From Streptomyces resistomycificus (GTDB lineage: Bacteria > Actinomycetota > Actinomycetes > Streptomycetales > Streptomycetaceae), in the NCBI RefSeq assembly GCF_001514265.1, contig NZ_KQ948991.1, positions 252,370 through 316,369 on the forward strand: a stretch of 64,000 nucleotides of DNA, in the 5' to 3' direction. A program made the translations under genes and the position numbers. Numbering within the stretch: the stretch's first letter is position 1; every line of letters begins with the position of its first letter. Shown here one piece after another: positions 61,128 to 64,000 of the stretch. The notes beneath the pieces are model-generated. The model saw only the letters and a program-made list of their open reading frames with translations. It did no database searches and was not told where the DNA came from.

Positions 61128-61892
61128 GTGAAAACCGAGGCGTGGACGCAGGCAGTACGGCAGCAGCTCGACGTGGGCCGGCTGCTCCCGCTCGGCAGGC
61201 CCGACGACGGGGCATGGATCACCGAGCAAGCGGCCGTCCGTGCCCTCGCGCGCGCCGCCGCCGAGATTCCCGAGGTTCGGCTGAAGACTCTGCGCATCGG
61301 GTCGGCACCGCTCGAGCCGGTGTCCGAGCCGGCCGTCCGTCCGCCGGCCAGCGCACTGCCGCCGGGCCCGCTCAGGATCGAAGCCGCCTTCACGGCCTCC
61401 CTCGGGCGGCCGCTGTCGGAGACCGCGGACCAGTTGAGGAGCGCACTGCTTCACGCGGCCGTCGAACGGCTCGGTCTGGCCACCGTGACAGCCGACCTGC
61501 GCGTCACGGATCTCGACGAGGGCCCGGGGACAGGCGTGGAGTCGCGGACCGCAGCGGGGGCCGTGAGGTCCGCGCCGGACACCGCGGCCGCGCGCAACTC
61601 GCCCCCGCCCCAAGCGGGAACCGCACGGGGGCCTGCCGGGGAATTCGCGGAGGTGGCGACGGGTGTCGAGGGCGTCGCCCGCCTCACCACCGTGCTGGGA
61701 AGCCGACCGGTCAGGGTGGACCACCATGACGACCCGCCCGGCCGCCACGTCGAGGTCCACCTCGCGGTCGCCCCCGGACACCATCCACTGGAGGTCGCCC
61801 GCGCCGTCCGGGCCGCGGTGGCCGACGCGGCCGGCGGGGACGGACGGGGCCCGGCCACCGCCGCCGTCCTCATCACGGAAACCGCGGCCTAG
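61128..61892 (+). CDS. Hypothetical protein divergent from the Asp23 operon
   Basis: 254 aa from GTG at 61128 with GAGAGG upstream. No signal peptide or membrane helix. Ala/Pro/Gly-rich with two related halves (IEAAFTASLGRPLSETADQL and EVHLAVAPGHHPLEVARAVR), each resembling the second half of Asp23/AmaP-type domains. Its position suggests a link to the envelope-stress system. Function unknown. Confidence 0.6.
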   Translation: MKTEAWTQAVRQQLDVGRLLPLGRPDDGAWITEQAAVRALARAAAEIPEVRLKTLRIGSAPLEPVSEPAVRPPASALPPGPLRIEAAFTASLGRPLSETADQLRSALLHAAVERLGLATVTADLRVTDLDEGPGTGVESRTAAGAVRSAPDTAAARNSPPPQAGTARGPAGEFAEVATGVEGVARLTTVLGSRPVRVDHHDDPPGRHVEVHLAVAPGHHPLEVARAVRAAVADAAGGDGRGPATAAVLITETAA

Positions 61893-61962
61893 CCGGCCGG
61901 GTACCGACGGCAACTCACGCCCGACCCGGCCTTGGTCCTCGCCGGCAGGCCCCGGATGGCCT

Positions 61963-63081
61963 TCAGCGACTCGACGGTGCGAGCTGCGCCGGCACGAGTG
62001 CCGGCTCCCCGCGAGGCGGAGCCCCCGTCTCCCAGGCGTCTGCCCGCCTGCTCCCGCGCCGCCGCAGCCGTCCCAGCGACCGGTAGAAGCGGTCCGGCAG
62101 GAACACCGCGTCCGCGATGATCATCGCGCCGGAGAAGAGCGGCAGCCCCATGAGGACGGCGATGCCCAGGTGCATGCCCAACAGCATGGTCAGGACCGGG
62201 TACTTGAGCCGTCCGAACAGGACGAACGGAAAGGCGACCTGCAGCAGCACGGTCAGACAGCAGGCGATGGCGATCAGGATGTCGTGCTCGTCCACCGTGA
62301 GGGAGAGCTCGGGCCAGGGCCGGAACAGCTCGAGGTTCAGGACGTAGTGGAGGGCGGTGCCGTTGCCCCAGGTACCGCCCTGCACCTTGTAGAGACCCGC
62401 GGATCCGTACAGGAAGCAGACCTGGGCCGCGATGACGAACATGCCGCAGTTGTGCAGTACGGCCGTCAGGGTCCGGCGGGAGTCGCGGAGCCCGGCCGCG
62501 GCCCGGCCCGTCGGCGGTCGCGCGGCTCCGCCCGCGGAGGCCCGCAGCCGGGTTCGGCGCGCGTCCAGGGACCAGCGTCTACCGCACGCGGTGAAGACGA
62601 GGTACACGGCCATCAGCAGGATGAGGTTGTCCCCGCCGTCGGTCATGAAGATCGCCCTGGCGTGGAACGAGGCCACCACGACCGCGAACAGCACGGACAC
62701 CGCTCGGGTCCGCCAGCCCAGCATGAACAGCGCGGAGGTGACCAGTGCCAGCACGTAGCAGGTCTCGAAGTACGCACGGCTGTCGGACAGCGTGAGGATG
62801 CTGGCCCACCCCGTCTGGTCGAGCAGCTGTCCGGCCAGCTCGGGCGTCCACGGTGCGCCGGGGCCCCAGATCTGGTCACGGTGCGGGAACTCCCGCAGCA
62901 GGAAGACGAGATAGAGCAGGCCGTATCCGATCCGGAGGACCGCCGCGGCGTACAGCGAGACCGGCCGGTCCGTCACGACGGTGAGCAACTCACCGATCCG
63001 CTCGGGTACTCGGCGGGGCCCGCTCGCGGTCGCCACGTTCGGGCTTCGCCGACACGGCGGGACCGACTGCTCAGTTTCCAC
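61963..63081 (-). CDS. HTTM-domain membrane protein
   Basis: 372 aa from GTG at 63081, overlapping the DUF5819 stop. HTTM (horizontally transferred transmembrane, vitamin-K-dependent-carboxylase-like) landmarks: AAVLRIGYGLLYLVFLLREF, FAVVVASFHARAIFMTDGGD, QVCFLYGSAGLYKVQGGTWG and FPFVLFGRLKYPVLTMLLGM. About eight helices. Function in bacteria is not established; it nearly always pairs with the gene upstream. Confidence 0.85.
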   Translation of the reverse strand: METEQSVPPCRRSPNVATASGPRRVPERIGELLTVVTDRPVSLYAAAVLRIGYGLLYLVFLLREFPHRDQIWGPGAPWTPELAGQLLDQTGWASILTLSDSRAYFETCYVLALVTSALFMLGWRTRAVSVLFAVVVASFHARAIFMTDGGDNLILLMAVYLVFTACGRRWSLDARRTRLRASAGGAARPPTGRAAAGLRDSRRTLTAVLHNCGMFVIAAQVCFLYGSAGLYKVQGGTWGNGTALHYVLNLELFRPWPELSLTVDEHDILIAIACCLTVLLQVAFPFVLFGRLKYPVLTMLLGMHLGIAVLMGLPLFSGAMIIADAVFLPDRFYRSLGRLRRRGSRRADAWETGAPPRGEPALVPAQLAPSSR

Positions 63082-63787
63082 GGGGGACCACCTTCCACCA
63101 GGGCAGATACCGTGTTTCCACGGGCTTCGGCGTCGCGGCGGACGCATCGGGGCCGCTCGCCGTGACCGGCGCGGCGATGGGCACGGTGATCACCCGCAGC
63201 TGGATGGACTCGAAGGTGCCGCCGCGGTGGTCGGCGACGCGATCCGCCGCGATGTTGGTCAGGTACTGCTGCACCATCAGCGCCCGCTCCGAGCGGGGCT
63301 GGTCGTCGCCACCGTGGGTTTCGAGGTAGGAACTCCACGCCCGCCGCAGCATGTTCTGTGCCGTGTGGCTCGGGAAGGCGTTGTGCCTCACCGCGGAGTT
63401 GTCGACGGCCGTCAGATCGAACCAGCCGCTCGCCCGCACGGTGCCGTCCGCGGCGGTGTGCATGGTCCTCGCCGAGATCTGCCGGTTGACCGACTCCGGA
63501 TCCGGCGCGAAGAGTCTCCAGTTCTGCTCGAACAGGGGGAAGATCCACGCGTTGACCTGCCGGCTGTACTGCTGGGAGAGCGGGTTGGGAGGTGCCACGT
63601 GCAGGAACACGAGGAGGACGTGCACCAGGGCCGTCGCCAGACACAGGAACACGGCGGCGCTCGTCCCCGCTCTCAGGAGGACGGGCGAAGACTCCGAAGG
63701 ATCCTGGACCGCGGGGAATTCCCCACCCTGGGCCTTCTCCCATGTCGGCTCTGGCGCGACGGGCCTTTCCGCCCTGGCTTCTCTCAC
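63071..63787 (-). CDS. DUF5819 family membrane-anchored protein
   Basis: 238 aa from GTG at 63787 with AGGAGAAG upstream. One transmembrane helix (SAAVFLCLATALVHVLLVFL) followed by the typical PNPLSQQYSRQVNAWIFPLF and QNWRLFAPDPES, then an extracytoplasmic domain. DUF5819 proteins are encoded next to HTTM genes in actinobacteria. Function unknown. Confidence 0.82.
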   Translation of the reverse strand: MREARAERPVAPEPTWEKAQGGEFPAVQDPSESSPVLLRAGTSAAVFLCLATALVHVLLVFLHVAPPNPLSQQYSRQVNAWIFPLFEQNWRLFAPDPESVNRQISARTMHTAADGTVRASGWFDLTAVDNSAVRHNAFPSHTAQNMLRRAWSSYLETHGGDDQPRSERALMVQQYLTNIAADRVADHRGGTFESIQLRVITVPIAAPVTASGPDASAATPKPVETRYLPWWKVVPRGN

Positions 63788-63872
63788 TGCTTCTCCTGAG
63801 ATTTCGCCGATGGCGCGCGGCGGAATTAACGCTTTCCGCCGCGCGCCACTGGTCCTGATGGCTCACATGGAG

Positions 63873-64000
63873 CTATTCAGACTTCTCGTGGTGCTCTTCG
63901 CGGCCGTCGCCGTAACCCTCGGGCTTGTCGCCGTGGTCATGGTCGCCGGGCTTCTCGGGCTTTCCGTCCTGGCCGTGGTGACCGGGCTTTCCACCGTCTT
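63873..64000 (-). CDS. C-terminus of a His/Lys/Gly/Asp-rich protein (5' partial)
   Basis: A reading frame that enters from the window edge and ends at TAG (63873-63875). The last 42 residues are DGGKPGHHGQDGKPEKPGDH then DHGDKPEGYGDGREEHHEKS plus E: a hydrophilic, metal-binding-looking tail. It lies 85 bp before the DUF5819 gene on the same strand, so it is probably its operon partner. Confidence 0.6.
   Translation of the reverse strand, partial: DGGKPGHHGQDGKPEKPGDHDHGDKPEGYGDGREEHHEKSE

Overview
The window is a chromosomal segment of a Streptomyces (or very close actinomycete). The evidence is a very high G+C content with near-saturated G/C in third codon positions, frequent GTG starts (and one TTG start) behind purine-rich ribosome binding sites, many Tat and Sec secreted polymer-degrading enzymes, and a dnaK-grpE-dnaJ-hspR operon with HspR (HAIR) operators. 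No plasmid or phage structural genes were seen. All calls come from reading the sequence; no database search was run.

Layout. (1) 0-3.1 kb: three paralogous LuxR-HTH regulators, two in tandem and one convergent. (2) 3.2-7.5 kb: a compact, translationally coupled cassette. It has a small LuxR-type regulator, a secreted precursor with an acidic pro-region and a strongly cationic C-terminal domain, a three-helix membrane protein, an ABC ATPase, an ABC permease and a DUF418 membrane protein. I read this as a candidate undescribed bacteriocin-like peptide system with self-protection or export. (3) 7.6-14.9 kb: a beta-propeller lipoprotein with a small partner, an orphan sugar-binding lipoprotein, and two tandem secreted FnIII proteins that share an almost identical 0.6 kb 5' half. 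(4) 15-19.2 kb: the heat-shock operon. (5) 19.2-27.5 kb: housekeeping genes: a degenerate WecA/MraY-like protein, an EtfD-like Fe-S oxidoreductase, membrane proteins, a phosphoribosyltransferase, dCTP deaminase and tRNA-Gly(CCC).

(6) 27.5-37.2 kb: a worn accessory region. It holds a broken integrase beside the tRNA, two paralogous solitary solute-binding proteins with a MarR regulator and a ThuA-like protein between or beside them, a TetR/hydrolase pair with three identical operators, and fragments of MFS, NmrA-like and possibly sigma-factor genes. (7) 37.4-39.5 kb and 48.6-58.4 kb: secreted enzymes fitting plant type II arabinogalactan and pectin breakdown: GH30 endo-beta-1,6-galactanase-like, GH127 beta-L-arabinofuranosidase with an inserted LamG domain, GH43 exo-beta-1,3-galactanase-like and a PL4 rhamnogalacturonan lyase, together with a secretory lipase and a PdaC-like deacetylase. 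(8) 40-48.5 kb: a cell-envelope block. One overlapping operon carries a FemX-like transferase, a MurJ-like flippase, a response regulator, a histidine kinase and a lipoprotein, flanked by a polysaccharide deacetylase and a TTG-started L,D-transpeptidase. (9) 58.5-61.9 kb: an Asp23/AmaP envelope-stress operon with a divergent gene. (10) 62-64 kb: an HTTM/DUF5819 membrane pair and the His/Lys-rich tail of a gene cut by the window edge.

The main themes are envelope maintenance (regions 4, 8 and 9), extracellular plant-polymer use (region 7) and a possible antimicrobial peptide module (region 2).
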